Shown: positions 1 to 10,303 of the stretch, piece after piece
How the letters are laid out: each line of letters opens with the position of its first letter
Numbering within the stretch: the first letter of the stretch is position 1
Assembly (NCBI GenBank): GCA_015548865.1
Contig: JADMXW010000015.1
Span: 1-64,000, forward strand
DNA from: Serratia marcescens
Lineage (GTDB): Bacteria; Pseudomonadota; Gammaproteobacteria; Enterobacterales; Enterobacteriaceae
Length of the DNA stretch: 64,000 bases
Direction of reading: 5' to 3'
Program-made: the position numbers and the translations under genes
Notes under the pieces: generated by a model
What the model was told of the DNA's origin: nothing
Database searches by the model: none
The model's input: the letters and a program-made list of their open reading frames with translations, nothing else

Positions 1-59
1 ATGGAAACCGCCAGCCCATTCCCCGGAGGAAAACATGGTCAGGCAAAAGTGTAGCGGTA

Positions 60-1244
60 TTAGGCGCAGCTATTTAGTGTTATCAAAAAGCGATGAGCTG
101 CCACATTAGCAGCAAACTGGCGTATATCGGCGATAAATGCGCTGTCTTGCAGATGTTCTGCAGATACATTCAGACCCAGGTGAAACTGGGGCTCGACGTG
201 CCAGTTGGAAACATCTTTTTCTACCAGTTTCAACAAATGTCGTGTCAGCGGAATAATCATATTCTCCGCTTCAGCAGCGGCAATAAATACATCCGGACGA
301 ATCCATTGTCCATCGGCGCGCCGCCAGCGCAACAGAGCTTCTGCGCCGGTGCAGCGTTGTGCATCTGTGCCATAAACCGGCTGATAGTAGACTGAAAATT
401 CGTTGTTGGTGATGCCGCGCCGTAGCTCGTCTTGAAAGGAGAGCTTGCGTTTTTGCCAATACAGTGCGGCCAGGATAAAGAGAGTAGAAAGCACTAGTGT
501 GAGCGGAAGAAGCGTCAGAAAGGCAAACCGCCAGGCTTTACCCATTTCAGAGGCGGGGGCAGTAATGGAGACGGCAATGGGGAAACGTTCTGATGCTATG
601 TGAAACTCAATGCCAGAAAGCCATTCGGGCTGCTTCGGTATAGCAGTGGTACTGGGATGAATCGAATCGCCATCCCCCACACTGATGTTCAGTTGAAAGC
701 CGCGTAGCTTGTTAACGGCGTTCATGAAGGTCACCAGATATTGTGCATCAACCAGGCCAAAAGCACCCCAGCCATCGGCTGGGGTGCGGATAAAAATGAG
801 CGTTGGGCTGATATCTGCATCTTTGATCTGATCAACGGAGAGGCTCCAGGCGGGAGGCAGTTTTGCCGGAAGAGGCATCATGATCACATCACTGATTTCA
901 AGGTCGTTATGGGCAAATAGAGAAGAACAGTAGATGCTTTTGTCATACGTTAGGCCGATCGCGCGAAAGTAAGCAAATTGTGCACTGAGCCGTTGGAGAT
1001 CGTCTCTGATATCTTCACAGAGCTTTCCCTGTAGCGGTTGCAAGGCTTCCAGCAGTGACCAGGCGCGAGTGGTGATGCTTTCTGCCTGATTGAGCGCCAG
1101 ATTTGCCGTTGATTGCAAATCGCGTTCTACGATTTGCCGTGATTCTACAAAGGTAAAAAGTAACACCAATAGCAATGGGAATACTCCGGCGCAGAGAATC
1201 AGCCAGCGGCCCCGTTGTTGCGCGCGTTTATGCTGTGGACTCAC
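60..1244 (-). pseudogene. CSS-motif/EAL cyclic-di-GMP phosphodiesterase, 3'-truncated
   Basis: Inner-membrane c-di-GMP phosphodiesterase of the CSS-EAL type, 394 residues remaining. After an N-terminal transmembrane helix comes a periplasmic CSS domain (a Cys near 'LCEDIRDDL', then 'YCSSL'), a second helix and the start of an EAL domain ('AEALLRWR' present). The EAL domain stops about halfway: the reading is normal up to 'AAHRFLITL', where the family continues with the catalytic E-x-T-E segment, but here it runs into NSCA and a stop. No frame of bases 1-85 restores the domain, so this is a breakpoint rather than a simple frameshift. The second catalytic Glu and all later metal-binding residues are missing, so phosphodiesterase activity should be lost. 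A GTG start at 1244 is preferred because AAGGAG lies 7 bases upstream; an in-frame ATG at 1364 lies inside the repeat element and lacks a site. Confidence 0.75.
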
Positions 1245-1292
1245 GTCACTACTCCTTGGTACCACGTAGATATGACTCTGCCTGTCGTGGCG

Positions 1293-1549
<257 letters not shown>

Positions 1550-1670
1550 GCAATGTGAAGAACCAGGCAGCGCACCCTGAAATGCGTCGTGACATAAATA
1601 CGTCTACGCGCTTTTTAAGTATATCAATCCCATGTAAATCGATCGGAAATTGTTTTGAAAGCAAAAGACG

Positions 1671-1696
1671 AAAAAAAGGAGCCCAGAGAGGGCTCC
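1671..1696 (-). terminator. Rho-independent terminator of the uhp-afu operon
   Basis: Read on the minus strand: GGAGCCC, loop TCTCT, GGGCTCC, then seven T. It lies 21 bases past the afuC stop codon. Confidence 0.85.
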
Positions 1697-1716
1697 CAGA
1701 AGAGGGGAAGCAGGTG

Positions 1717-2808
1717 TTAACCTTCGTTCAGAATAAACATGCCGTAAGGGTGAATCTGCAAGTAGAGATCGTCGCCCACATTGGGTTGCAACTGGGTGGC
1801 ATTGACTTGTAACAGCAGTGATTGCCCGTGCCACATGACACTCACTTCATACTGTGATCCCATGTAAGCCACATGGTGCACTGAGCAGCGCTGGCTTTCA
1901 TCACCCTGCGTGTTGAGCGTAATGGCTTCGGGGCGTATGCCCACGGTGCATTCCCCTTTTTCTGCGCCGAAATGATCCGGTTTAGGAATACGATAACCGA
2001 AAATCTCTACGCTGTCGGCCAGTCGCTCTGCGGGGAAAATATTGGCTTCGCCCATAAAACTCGCCATAAAACGTGAAGCAGGTTGACGGTACAGCGCTTG
2101 TGGCGAACCCATCTGCATGATGTGACCTTTATTCATCACCAGTACGCTGTCAGACACGGCAAAGGCTTCGCTTTGGTCGTGGGTGACGTAGAGCGATGTA
2201 ATGTTGAACTGCTGCTGCAATTCTCGGATTTTTTCCCGCATGCTGCGACGCAAGTTGGCATCCAGGTTACTCAGCGGCTCGTCAAAAAGTAGGACTTTAG
2301 GTTTGAGAATCAATGCGCGGGCCAACGCCACGCGCTGCTGCTGGCCGCCGGAGATCTGATCGACATAGCGATCGGCAAAGCCTTCCAGGTCCACCAGTGC
2401 CAGTGCTTCGTTAACCCGATCGCGAATTTCGCTTTTGGGTCTGCCGAGCATCTTCAGACCGTAGCCAATATTCTCTCCCAGAGACATGTGGGGGAACAAC
2501 GCATAGGACTGAAACACCATACAGATATCACGTTGCTGGATGGAGCGATCGGTAACGTCTTCACCGTCTATGTAGATTCGGCCTTCACTCGGTTTTTCCA
2601 GCCCTGCCACCAGCCGCAGCACTGTCGTCTTGCCACAGCCGGAAGGGCCGAGCAGTGTCACCATGTGTCCCTTGGGAATGGCCAGATCGAGATTTTCCAG
2701 CACGGTGTTGGTACCAAAACGTTTTGTTACGCCTTTGAGCTCAACGAAGTTTTTACGCGGTGCCAGCTCTGCTTCAGCGGTGGCGTGTTGGGTTAATTCG
2801 GTATTCAC
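1717..2808 (-). CDS. afuC: AfuC-type ABC transporter ATPase (sugar-phosphate importer)
   Basis: ATP-binding subunit (363 aa) of the importer encoded with the two genes upstream. Walker [10 protein letters not shown], signature [14 protein letters not shown], Walker [13 protein letters not shown] and the switch His in [10 protein letters not shown] are all present, followed by a C-terminal TOBE-type domain, as in PotA/FbpC/AfuC ATPases. The GTG at 2808 is taken as start because AAGG sits 8 bases upstream, after the afuB stop; the in-frame ATG at 2883 would begin inside afuB. Family annotation alone would say 'ferric iron ABC transporter'. Linkage to uhpABC and the known role of AfuABC in uptake of glucose-6-, fructose-6- and sedoheptulose-7-phosphate favours sugar phosphates. 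Confidence 0.88.
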   Translation of the reverse strand: MNTELTQHATAEAELAPRKNFVELKGVTKRFGTNTVLENLDLAIPKGHMVTLLGPSGCGKTTVLRLVAGLEKPSEGRIYIDGEDVTDRSIQQRDICMVFQSYALFPHMSLGENIGYGLKMLGRPKSEIRDRVNEALALVDLEGFADRYVDQISGGQQQRVALARALILKPKVLLFDEPLSNLDANLRRSMREKIRELQQQFNITSLYVTHDQSEAFAVSDSVLVMNKGHIMQMGSPQALYRQPASRFMASFMGEANIFPAERLADSVEIFGYRIPKPDHFGAEKGECTVGIRPEAITLNTQGDESQRCSVHHVAYMGSQYEVSVMWHGQSLLLQVNATQLQPNVGDDLYLQIHPYGMFILNEG

Positions 2809-2824
2809 GATAGTCACCTTCTGA

Positions 2825-4906
2825 TTATTGTGCATTTTTGGCTTTGGAGCGGGCAGTGCGAGATTCTCCAACCAAATAGTCAAACAGGAAAATGATCGCC
2901 AACATCACCACGATCAGGATAGAGCCATAGGCGATAGCCACCCCATATTCACCATCCTCAACACGGTTCAGGATATAGGCGGTGGCGACGCGCGTGTCCG
3001 GTGTTACCAAGAACACGATGGCACTGACGGTGGTAATGGCGCGAACAAAGCTGTAGATCAGCGCGGAAAGAATGGCTGGACGCAGCAGCGGCAGTAATAT
3101 GTAGACGATCGTGCGCATTGCGCCAGCACGCAGGCTGAGGGAGGCTTCATCCAGTGATTTATCCAGTTGACCCAGCCCCGCGATGCCAGCGCGAATCCCA
3201 ACTGGCACGTTGCGCATCACCATTGAGATGATGACGATGGCGGCGGTGCCAGTCAGGTAGATGGGCGCGCTATTGAACGCCAGAATATAAGAGATCCCCG
3301 CTACGGTACCCGGTACGGCAAAGCAGAGCATGGTGGTGAACTCGATGGTTTTTTTGCCGCGGAACTGCTGGCGCACCACGATATAGGCAATCAACAGGCC
3401 AAACAGCGCTGTGATGGGCGCGGCGATCCCCGCGTAGAGGAGCGTATCGAGCAGTGAAGGCCAGGCTCCATCGCTAAAACCTTGTCCGAACAGGGTAATA
3501 AAGTTTTGCAGTGTCAGCGTGTAATCAACCCCCCAGTTAACGGTGAAGCTGCCGTAGAAAATGCTGCCATACAGCAGACCGTTAAATGCCACCCAGGCAA
3601 TCAAAATAGCGGTGACACCCCACACCATCAGGCGTGGCAGTGGTTGCACGTCGCCCCGGCTGAATTTGCCAGAAATGGTGACGTAAGAACGTTTCCCTAT
3701 CCAGAGATATTGGATACAAAAGACCACCAGTGAGAACACCAGCAGAATGACACCTAACGTACTAGCTGCCTGATAATCCAACTGTGCACCGGTGATATAG
3801 AAATAAATCTGCGTCGCCAGCACGTCAAAGTTACCCCCTAGCACCAACGGATTACTGAAATCTGCCAGAGACTGCACGATCACGATCAGGAAAGCGTTTG
3901 CCAGAGCCGGTTTTAAAAGCGGCAGAAAGATGCGGTTAAAGGTTTGATAGCGGTTAGCACGCAGCGTATAGGACGCTTCTTCCAACGACGGATGAATACT
4001 TTTTATTGCACCGTCAAGGATCATGAATGCCATTGGGGTAAACGCCAAAACTTGTGCAAGCCAGATACCGGTAAAGCCATACAACCAGTTGGTGTTGGTT
4101 AGCCCGAACCAGGAAACCATCAGCTCAGTCACATAGCCGGAACGGCCCATCATCAGCGTTACGCCCAGTCCGACGATAAATGGTGGTGTGACAATTGGCA
4201 GAATGGAGAACACACGCCCGACAATGGCGGTACGCTTGGCGATACGCGAAGTGTAAATCGCCAGCACCAACCCAAAGAAAGTACAACCAAAGCCGACGGC
4301 CATGGCGAGCAGGAAGGAATTCCAGATCACCTGAAGAATGTGTGATTGCCCTAACACTGTCATAAAACCCAACGGCGCAAATTCGCCCGCGCTGTTGGTA
4401 AACATCGGAATAAAAATGGCAATACTGGGGTAGAGAATAAAGATACCGATCAGCACAATGATGGTGATCAATGAGCCGATAACGAATCGATCGCCACCCA
4501 GCCATTCCAGGCGTGCCATAGCCAATGTCATGATCGCGCCTAACGCGATAAATATGCCGATGGTGGCATACCCCATACCCTGCTGGACTACAGTGGCGCT
4601 GATTAACATAAACAGCATGCAAAACAGAGCATAGCCAGCATCAAACAGGTGACGACCTCGCTGCTTACGCGAGGCTGGCGTGCGTGGACGCAGTAACAGA
4701 GCGAAGGGAAGTAACAGCCACAGCAGGCTGATATTGACGCTAGACCAGCCGTAAGCGTGCAGCACTTCTTCTCGGGTGGCACCGAACAGGCCGTAATCCA
4801 AACTCCATGCAGGCATCAGCGCGAACGAGAGCGGGATAACGCTGAGCCAGAGAAAGATGGCGTCCAATGCCTGCGGGCGTTGAGCCGAGGCGAGTGAGTG
4901 AGACAT
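2825..4906 (-). CDS. afuB: AfuB-type fused ABC permease
   Basis: Inner-membrane permease (693 aa) carrying two binding-protein-dependent transport domains in one chain, as in FbpB/AfuB, so it forms the whole translocation pore. About 12-14 hydrophobic segments are visible, with an EAA-type loop in each half ('[10 protein letters not shown]' and '[10 protein letters not shown]') for docking the ATPase. Start ATG 4906 has AGAGGG 6 bases upstream; an earlier ATG at 4939 does not. It lies 16 bases ahead of afuC. The 237-base gap to afuA holds stable hairpins, which would let the binding-protein message accumulate over the permease message. Confidence 0.88.
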   Translation of the reverse strand: MSHSLASAQRPQALDAIFLWLSVIPLSFALMPAWSLDYGLFGATREEVLHAYGWSSVNISLLWLLLPFALLLRPRTPASRKQRGRHLFDAGYALFCMLFMLISATVVQQGMGYATIGIFIALGAIMTLAMARLEWLGGDRFVIGSLITIIVLIGIFILYPSIAIFIPMFTNSAGEFAPLGFMTVLGQSHILQVIWNSFLLAMAVGFGCTFFGLVLAIYTSRIAKRTAIVGRVFSILPIVTPPFIVGLGVTLMMGRSGYVTELMVSWFGLTNTNWLYGFTGIWLAQVLAFTPMAFMILDGAIKSIHPSLEEASYTLRANRYQTFNRIFLPLLKPALANAFLIVIVQSLADFSNPLVLGGNFDVLATQIYFYITGAQLDYQAASTLGVILLVFSLVVFCIQYLWIGKRSYVTISGKFSRGDVQPLPRLMVWGVTAILIAWVAFNGLLYGSIFYGSFTVNWGVDYTLTLQNFITLFGQGFSDGAWPSLLDTLLYAGIAAPITALFGLLIAYIVVRQQFRGKKTIEFTTMLCFAVPGTVAGISYILAFNSAPIYLTGTAAIVIISMVMRNVPVGIRAGIAGLGQLDKSLDEASLSLRAGAMRTIVYILLPLLRPAILSALIYSFVRAITTVSAIVFLVTPDTRVATAYILNRVEDGEYGVAIAYGSILIVVMLAIIFLFDYLVGESRTARSKAKNAQ

Positions 4907-5043
4907 GGATTTCCCTCTGAGTATGCTAAAAGTCACCATGGTGACGAATGGCCGAGACTGAAGACAACGTCACTCCTCCTACGAGTCATTCTCCATGTAG
5001 GCGGAGGATCTCCTACAGAAAGAAAGCGTTTCGTCTGTACGAG

Positions 5044-5136
5044 ATTCCCGCCGGCGCGGGAATGACGGAAGATATACGGGAATAACAGTATTAGCGTCAG
5101 TTTGTCAGCAATCTGAGCCCCGGCTTATGCCGGGGC
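5044..5136 (-). promoter_or_regulatory. Stem-loops between afuA and afuB
   Basis: Two perfect hairpins lie in the afuA-afuB gap: ATTCCCGC/GCGGGAAT (5044-5063) and GCCCCGGC/GCCGGGGC (5117-5136), the second directly behind the afuA stop. Neither has a T-run on the minus strand. They look like 3'-end stabilisers or partial terminators that raise binding protein over permease, a common arrangement in ABC operons. This role is inference. Confidence 0.55.
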
Positions 5137-5143
5137 AGTGGGC

Positions 5144-6175
5144 TTATTTGCCCATCTTGACTTCATTCACCCATTTGGTGATAAGTGCTTTACGCACATC
5201 TTCCGCGCCGTATTTATCCATGTCGTAATTGATTAATTTCAGCTCTTCGAGCTTCAGCGACAGCGGTGATGCTTCGGCTTTGGTGTTAGTCAGGATCTGG
5301 TAGGACTGGCCCTTCTTCCAGGACAGCTCTTGTGCTTCTTTTGACAGCGCCCAATCGACAAACAGCTTGGCATTTTCCAGATTACGCGCATTTTTCAAGA
5401 TGCTGACGCCGCCCACTTCATAGCCGGTACCTTCACAAGGCGATACCAGTTGCAACGGGGCGCCATTCTCTTTTTCCTGTGAGTAATCATGCAGGAAGCC
5501 GATGCCGATAGCACTTTCGCCACGGGCAGCGTTACGTGCCGGGGCTATACCCGATTTAGTGTATTGCGACACGTTGGCATTGAGTTTTTTCAGGTAATCA
5601 AATGCCTGATCCTCACCCCACAGTTGCGAGAAGGTTGCCAGGGCAGTGTAAGCCGTGCCTGAGCTTTGTGGGTCGGCAATCTGGATTTCCCCTTTGTAGA
5701 TGGGGTTGATGAGATCTTTCCAGCATTGCGGTACCGGCAGGTTTTTCTCTTTCAAACGCTCGGTGTTAACGCCGAAACCGAGAATCCCGATGTAGACCGC
5801 GGAGGAGTAATTGCCTTTACGTTTCGCCGGATCGCGAAATTGCGGCATGATATTCGCTAATTCTGGGGAGACATAAGGTTGCAACAGATCCATTTCACCC
5901 GCTTGCGACTGCGGGTCGAGTGTGCCGCCATACCAAACGTCAGCCTGAGGATTGCGTTTTTCCGCTTCTACTTTTGCCAGCGTACTGCCAGAGCCGTTGC
6001 GGATGAAGGAGGTTTGCACGTCATACTTTTCACCAAATGCTTTGGTTTCTTCTTCACAGAAGGCGTTGGTGGCACTGCAATACACTACGAGACGGCCTTT
6101 GGCTTGAGCCACGCCTGACAGCGTAGCCGCCGCGATCCCGGTAACGATAAGGGCAGAGAGAAGAGAAAGTTTCAT
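5144..6175 (-). CDS. afuA: AfuA-type periplasmic sugar-phosphate binding protein
   Basis: Periplasmic solute-binding protein (343 aa) with a Sec signal peptide ending near 'GVAQA|KG'. The mature part has the extracellular binding-protein fold of the FbpA/AfuA group: 'LVVYCSATNAF', 'NGSGSTLAKVEAE', 'ADVWYGG', 'GIGFLHDY'. It lacks the paired Tyr motif typical of true ferric-binding FbpA near its C-terminus, as far as I can judge. AfuA of Actinobacillus and enteric pathogens binds hexose and heptose phosphates. The 31-base distance from uhpC supports that substrate class here. Start ATG 6175 has AAGGAAG upstream. Confidence 0.85.
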   Translation of the reverse strand: MKLSLLSALIVTGIAAATLSGVAQAKGRLVVYCSATNAFCEEETKAFGEKYDVQTSFIRNGSGSTLAKVEAEKRNPQADVWYGGTLDPQSQAGEMDLLQPYVSPELANIMPQFRDPAKRKGNYSSAVYIGILGFGVNTERLKEKNLPVPQCWKDLINPIYKGEIQIADPQSSGTAYTALATFSQLWGEDQAFDYLKKLNANVSQYTKSGIAPARNAARGESAIGIGFLHDYSQEKENGAPLQLVSPCEGTGYEVGGVSILKNARNLENAKLFVDWALSKEAQELSWKKGQSYQILTNTKAEASPLSLKLEELKLINYDMDKYGAEDVRKALITKWVNEVKMGK

Positions 6176-6206
6176 AATGCTTCCTTATTATCAGTGGTTA
6201 ACAGCG

Positions 6207-7529
6207 TCAGGGTGGGCCTGAAGCGTTTGGCCCCCGAGACGGATGCATTTGTGATCGACTGGTGCCCGCCATCATCAATGGCATCAGCAACAGCCCGACA
6301 CAGGCTGCCGCCAGTGTCAGTAAGGCAAAGAAACCAGACCAGCCGTAGAATTGCATCCACTGTGCCAGCGGCCATCCCGCCAACGCCGCACCAAGATAAG
6401 CGAACAGGCCTAGAAATCCGGTGACAGTTCCTGCTGCTTCCTTATGGGCGTATTCCGTGGCCGCCAGACCAATAAGCATCTGGGGGCCAAAAACAAAAAA
6501 ACCGATACTGAAAAAGTTCACCGCCAGCAGTGCGTAATGGTGAATCGGCACTAGCCAGATGGCGGTTACGCTGAGAAATAATCCCAACGAGAAAAGCAAA
6601 ATCATCGGTGCACGCTGACCACGAAACAGCAGGTCTGAGCCCCATCCGGCAAACAGTGCACCGAGAAGACCCCCTAATTCGAACAGCATCACGGTGGCAT
6701 TGGCGCTAAGTAGTTGAACGCCGTGGCTTTCCGTCAGCCACAAATTGCCCCAGTCGTTCAGTGCGATGCGAATCAGGTACACCAGCACATAAGAGAGCGC
6801 GAGGATCCAGATGATGCCGTTACGCAAAATGGTGCGATTCAGCATTTGCCCCAAGCCCATGGGGGGACTCTGTTGCTCCTGTCGCAATTCCAACGGGTCG
6901 CGCCGCCACTGTCCCACGGTGGGCAGCCCCTCTTCCCGCGGCGTGCCGCACAGTTGGCGGCAGAGTATGCCACCCAGCACAATCGCTATCGCTCCCGGTA
7001 TCAGCAGTGCTGCTTGCCATCCCTGACTTGCTGCCAGTGCGCCGGAAAGGAGCGGAACGGCAGCACCGCCGATATTGATCGAGGTGTTCCAGCATCCCCA
7101 CCACAGCCCACGCTCGTTACGCGAATACCAGTGTGTCAGTAACCTTGCACACGGCGGCCATCCCCATCCCTGAAAAAAACCGTTCAACGTCCAGACCACC
7201 AACAGTGCCGGCAGGGAGGAGCTGAACGCGAACGCGATGTTCAGCACACCCGTCATCAGCAGACCGACGCCCATAAACCAACGTGCGCCAATGCGGTCAT
7301 GCACCATGCCTGACACAAATTTTGAACCGCCATACGCCAGATAAAACAGCGTACCGAGTAAACCGATGTCCGCTTTATCCAGCCCCAATTCCACCTGCAT
7401 GACGGGCATGGCGAAGGTCACACTGCGCCGGGTGAGATAAAACGCGGCGTAACCCACCACCATAGAAATCAGCAAGCGTCCACGCCAGTAGCGGTAGTGC
7501 GCGGTGATACTGATAGGGTCTGCGCTCAT
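6207..7529 (-). CDS. uhpC: UhpC membrane sensor (MFS fold)
   Basis: Major-facilitator protein (440 aa, 12 predicted helices) of the organophosphate:phosphate antiporter family, beginning 'YRYWRGRLLISMVVGYAAFY'. In E. coli UhpC senses external glucose-6-phosphate and activates UhpB. The gene order uhpA-uhpB-uhpC is as in E. coli, but no uhpT follows; afuA starts 31 bases downstream. It could retain some transport activity, but beside a UhpB kinase it is best read as the sensor. Start ATG 7529 with GGAG 6 bases upstream. Confidence 0.87.
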   Translation of the reverse strand: MSADPISITAHYRYWRGRLLISMVVGYAAFYLTRRSVTFAMPVMQVELGLDKADIGLLGTLFYLAYGGSKFVSGMVHDRIGARWFMGVGLLMTGVLNIAFAFSSSLPALLVVWTLNGFFQGWGWPPCARLLTHWYSRNERGLWWGCWNTSINIGGAAVPLLSGALAASQGWQAALLIPGAIAIVLGGILCRQLCGTPREEGLPTVGQWRRDPLELRQEQQSPPMGLGQMLNRTILRNGIIWILALSYVLVYLIRIALNDWGNLWLTESHGVQLLSANATVMLFELGGLLGALFAGWGSDLLFRGQRAPMILLFSLGLFLSVTAIWLVPIHHYALLAVNFFSIGFFVFGPQMLIGLAATEYAHKEAAGTVTGFLGLFAYLGAALAGWPLAQWMQFYGWSGFFALLTLAAACVGLLLMPLMMAGTSRSQMHPSRGPNASGPP

Positions 7530-7629
7530 TGGGTTCTCCAGCGGTTGAGGGGAGTGTAGGAAAGCGGTGCAGGCAGTGGATGAGATAAGGTAGTAACCTG
7601 ATAAGAATTTTTCCTAGACCAGGCCACCT
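7530..7629 (-). promoter_or_regulatory. uhpB-uhpC intergenic region, possible UhpA-controlled promoter
   Basis: This 100-base gap is the widest between the uhp genes. On the minus strand it carries CCTG and CAGG half-sites facing each other about 19 bases apart, and two direct CTTATC repeats. A NarL/LuxR-type regulator such as UhpA could bind here and drive uhpC-afuABC separately from uhpAB. The assignment rests on position and short motifs only. Confidence 0.3.
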
Positions 7630-9156
7630 TTAGGGCAAATTTGTGGGCAGCTTAACAATTATGCGAGTTCCTTTACGCCTTTGTAACATCCATTCGCCGC
7701 CCAAAGCATGCACTCGTTCTTCAATGCCGCGCAAGCCGAAGCCTTCCTGTACTTGTTCCGGTATGCCGATACCATTGTCTTTGACTTCCAACATCAGCAT
7801 GCCGGGTAGTGGTGTGAGGCGAACGCGCACCCGGCGTGCATTGGCATGTTTGCTGATATTATTGAGCAGTTCCTGCACTAATCGATAAAGCGTAAACACC
7901 ACGGTATCGTCCGTTGGCGGCTGCGGTAGGCGATAATCGAGCCGAAAATCGATGCCGCGTTGCGCGAAAGCGAACTCATCCGCCAGATGGTGCAACGCTT
8001 TTTCCAGTGACATTTCGTTTAGTACCGGCGGACGCAGTTGACGTAGCAGTTGGCGCGTAGTGTGGTGAACGCGTTGCGCGAGTTGGGTAATTTGCGCGGC
8101 AGCCTGCGTTGTCAGCAATGGCTCCGGTCGACGGGTAATCAGCGTCGCTTGTATCTGAATTGCAGTAATATTTTGCCCGATGTCATCATGTAATTCGCGC
8201 GCGATGTCTTTGCGAATCTCTTCTTCGGTGGAGACCAGACGCTGCATCAATTGACGCCGCCTGTTTAACTCTTGCTCCAGGCGCTGACGATAACGGTTCA
8301 GTCGCTGGGCAAGCTGTTGTTGACGGCTAATGGCGATACCCAGACCAATACCGAGCAGCGCCTGCGTGGAGAGAAATAGCTCCAGTTCGATAATGTCATG
8401 AAATGCGCCGCTCATCTGGCGGGTGATGGTAATGAGTAAACTGCCCAGAATGGCCGCCAGCACCCCGCCTTGCCAGCCGAAGGCATAGGCCATCACTACG
8501 TTAGGCAAAAACACCACAATCAGCAGTAAGCGCTCGACATCTGGCGACAACGAAATTTGCACGCCTACTGCCAGTGAGAAAAACAGAGAACACCAGACCA
8601 ACAGAGAGGTACGTAACGGCGGGTTGGAGAGGTTTTGCGCCAGCAGGTTTTGCAAGTGTTGTTGCTTGAGATACTCATAGATAAGGTAGATAAACGGAAT
8701 CAGCAGTACGCCACCCGTCAGGCTTGCCAGCAACGTATGGGTGAGCGGCGAAGGCAAACCGGCACCGGGCAGTGCCATTTGCAACAGACTGTTGAGAGAA
8801 ACAGCGATCAGCAACAACAGGAGTCGCTGCCAGTATAACGTGTAGCGATGCCATTGGCTGTGGGTCAGCCAGGCGGGTAGCAGGCTGACCCACACAGACA
8901 CCAGTATGACCCACTGGGTTTGTAATTGCTGCGTGTACAGCCAAAACAACAGCGCGGTTTCCACCCCAATGATGACTGGCCAGTAACGGCGTGTCAGCAA
9001 AATGAGCAATGCCAGACGTAGCCCTTGTGGCAATAGCAACGCCGCCTGCTGACCGTTATCGTTGAGGTAGAAACTGATAGTCCACAATGCGAGCCAGCTC
9101 AAGCCATAAAACAGCGCCAGAAACAGCATTAATCCGCAGCGCCGTAGTGCAGACAT
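7630..9156 (-). CDS. uhpB: UhpB sensor histidine kinase
   Basis: Inner-membrane histidine kinase (508 aa). Residues 1-280 form a MASE1-type membrane domain with about eight helices. A coiled linker (about 282-310) leads to a HisKA_3 dimerisation domain with the phosphoacceptor His323 in 'ARELHDDIGQNITA', then a HATPase_c domain with 'LVQELLNNISKHANARRV', 'VKDNGIGI' and 'GFGLRGIEERV'. This layout is characteristic of UhpB. It should phosphorylate UhpA when UhpC reports external sugar phosphate. It lies 7 bases after uhpA, so the two are translated as a pair. Confidence 0.93.
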   Translation of the reverse strand: MSALRRCGLMLFLALFYGLSWLALWTISFYLNDNGQQAALLLPQGLRLALLILLTRRYWPVIIGVETALLFWLYTQQLQTQWVILVSVWVSLLPAWLTHSQWHRYTLYWQRLLLLLIAVSLNSLLQMALPGAGLPSPLTHTLLASLTGGVLLIPFIYLIYEYLKQQHLQNLLAQNLSNPPLRTSLLVWCSLFFSLAVGVQISLSPDVERLLLIVVFLPNVVMAYAFGWQGGVLAAILGSLLITITRQMSGAFHDIIELELFLSTQALLGIGLGIAISRQQQLAQRLNRYRQRLEQELNRRRQLMQRLVSTEEEIRKDIARELHDDIGQNITAIQIQATLITRRPEPLLTTQAAAQITQLAQRVHHTTRQLLRQLRPPVLNEMSLEKALHHLADEFAFAQRGIDFRLDYRLPQPPTDDTVVFTLYRLVQELLNNISKHANARRVRVRLTPLPGMLMLEVKDNGIGIPEQVQEGFGLRGIEERVHALGGEWMLQRRKGTRIIVKLPTNLP

Positions 9157-9163
9157 GGCCGTA

Positions 9164-9793
9164 TTACGCTTTATTGATCAAGTTGTGTTGCAAGGCGAAG
9201 TGCACCAGTTCAATGGTGGATTCGCACTGCAGCTTCCCGAGCACATTGGCGCGGTGCACGTGCACCGTTTTATGGCTCAGCGCCAAACGCTCGGCAATGG
9301 CTTTGACGCTAACGCCAGCCACCAGAAGGTCGAACACTTCGCGCTCACGCGGTGTTAATTCATGCAGGGCATCTGATTTCTGCGGCGGATGGCGTAGCGC
9401 GCGCATCGCATCGGCACACAGGTAGGTTCCCCCTGCGTGCACAGCGCGCAGCGCTTGCACCAGCTCTTCCGGGCCACAGCGTTTGGTGAGATAACCGCGT
9501 GCGCCTGCATCCAGCGCACTTTGTACGAATGCGGATGTGTCATAAATACTGAGGATAATCGCGCGAAAATCCGGGCGTTTTTGTCGCAAACGTGCCAGAA
9601 GCGCCAACCCACTCTCTTCAGGCATATCAATATCCATCACTGCGACATCAATATTCATGCGTAGCAGTGAAGACCAGGCGCTGGTAGCCGAGGCATATTG
9701 CCCGACCACCTGCATATCAGGCTCGAGTGAAAGTAATTGGGCAAAACCAGAACGCACCACTACGTGGTCGTCAATCAAGGCTACATTAATCAT
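9164..9793 (-). CDS. uhpA: UhpA response regulator
   Basis: NarL/LuxR-type response regulator (209 aa). The receiver domain has acidic residues at 8-9 (LIDDH), phosphoacceptor Asp54 in 'VMDIDMPEESG' and a conserved Lys in 'YLTKRCGPEEL'. The C-terminal helix-turn-helix reads 'LTPREREVFDLL ... VKAIAERLALSHKTVHVHR'. It is first in the operon and is expected to activate the importer genes downstream when phosphorylated by UhpB. The 111-base upstream gap to the rhodanese gene should hold the operon promoter, but I see no convincing -35/-10 pair. Confidence 0.93.
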   Translation of the reverse strand: MINVALIDDHVVVRSGFAQLLSLEPDMQVVGQYASATSAWSSLLRMNIDVAVMDIDMPEESGLALLARLRQKRPDFRAIILSIYDTSAFVQSALDAGARGYLTKRCGPEELVQALRAVHAGGTYLCADAMRALRHPPQKSDALHELTPREREVFDLLVAGVSVKAIAERLALSHKTVHVHRANVLGKLQCESTIELVHFALQHNLINKA

Positions 9794-9904
9794 GTTGCTG
9801 TAACAGTCATAAAAACTTTCTGCATCATGCGCAGGAAAACACGGTTACAGCAACCACCGATCGATAAATTGTTGGGGGGTTAACACTATTTAGCGAGAGA
9901 TAGG

Positions 9905-10303
9905 TTAGCAGCCACACTGCAAAGCGCATTTTGTTTGCGCCAGATCGCCTTCCGTGGGGTAGCCATCACGTTTCCACCAGTCCAGCCCGCCGATCAGTTC
10001 TTTAACCTCGAACCCCAACATTAACAGCTTGAGCGCGGTTTGTGTCGATCCATTGCAACCGATACCGTCGCAATAGCAGATGTAGAGTGTCGATTTGTCC
10101 AATGTCACAGTGGTATCAAATGAGAGCTCTCTATGGGGCAAATTGACGGCACCGGGAATGTGCTCGATGCGATAATAGCTGTGCTGCCGGCCATCAACCA
10201 CCACGAGGTTCTTTCCTTGCTGGCGTGCCCAGTGTAGGTCTGCGGCATCAATTTCAAACGTCAGTTTTTTCTGATAATAGTGGATTTGTTCAGTGATGGA
10301 CAT
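9905..10303 (-). CDS. Single-domain rhodanese-like sulfurtransferase
   Basis: Short cytoplasmic protein (132 aa) of one rhodanese fold. 'LVVVDGRQHSYYRIEHIPGAVNLPHREL' is the family's structural loop. The active-site loop 'YCDGIGCNGST' supplies the candidate catalytic Cys, and 'GFEVKELIGGLDWWKRDGYP' closes the fold. Three further Cys lie at the C-terminus (CALQCGC). It may move sulfane sulfur; the acceptor is unknown. Start ATG 10303 is chosen because AAGGGG lies just upstream; ATG 10336 has none. It sits alone between uhpA and a MocR-type gene on the same strand. Confidence 0.8.
   Translation of the reverse strand: MSITEQIHYYQKKLTFEIDAADLHWARQQGKNLVVVDGRQHSYYRIEHIPGAVNLPHRELSFDTTVTLDKSTLYICYCDGIGCNGSTQTALKLLMLGFEVKELIGGLDWWKRDGYPTEGDLAQTKCALQCGC

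Noticed and set aside
1..54. Short plus-strand frame ending at TAG 52-54
   Set aside because: Seventeen codons at the window edge with no recognisable family; could be the end of a gene or chance.
1717..6175. Ferric iron ABC transporter reading of afuABC
   Set aside because: Family resemblance allows it, but the uhpABC linkage and known AfuA ligands make sugar phosphate more likely.
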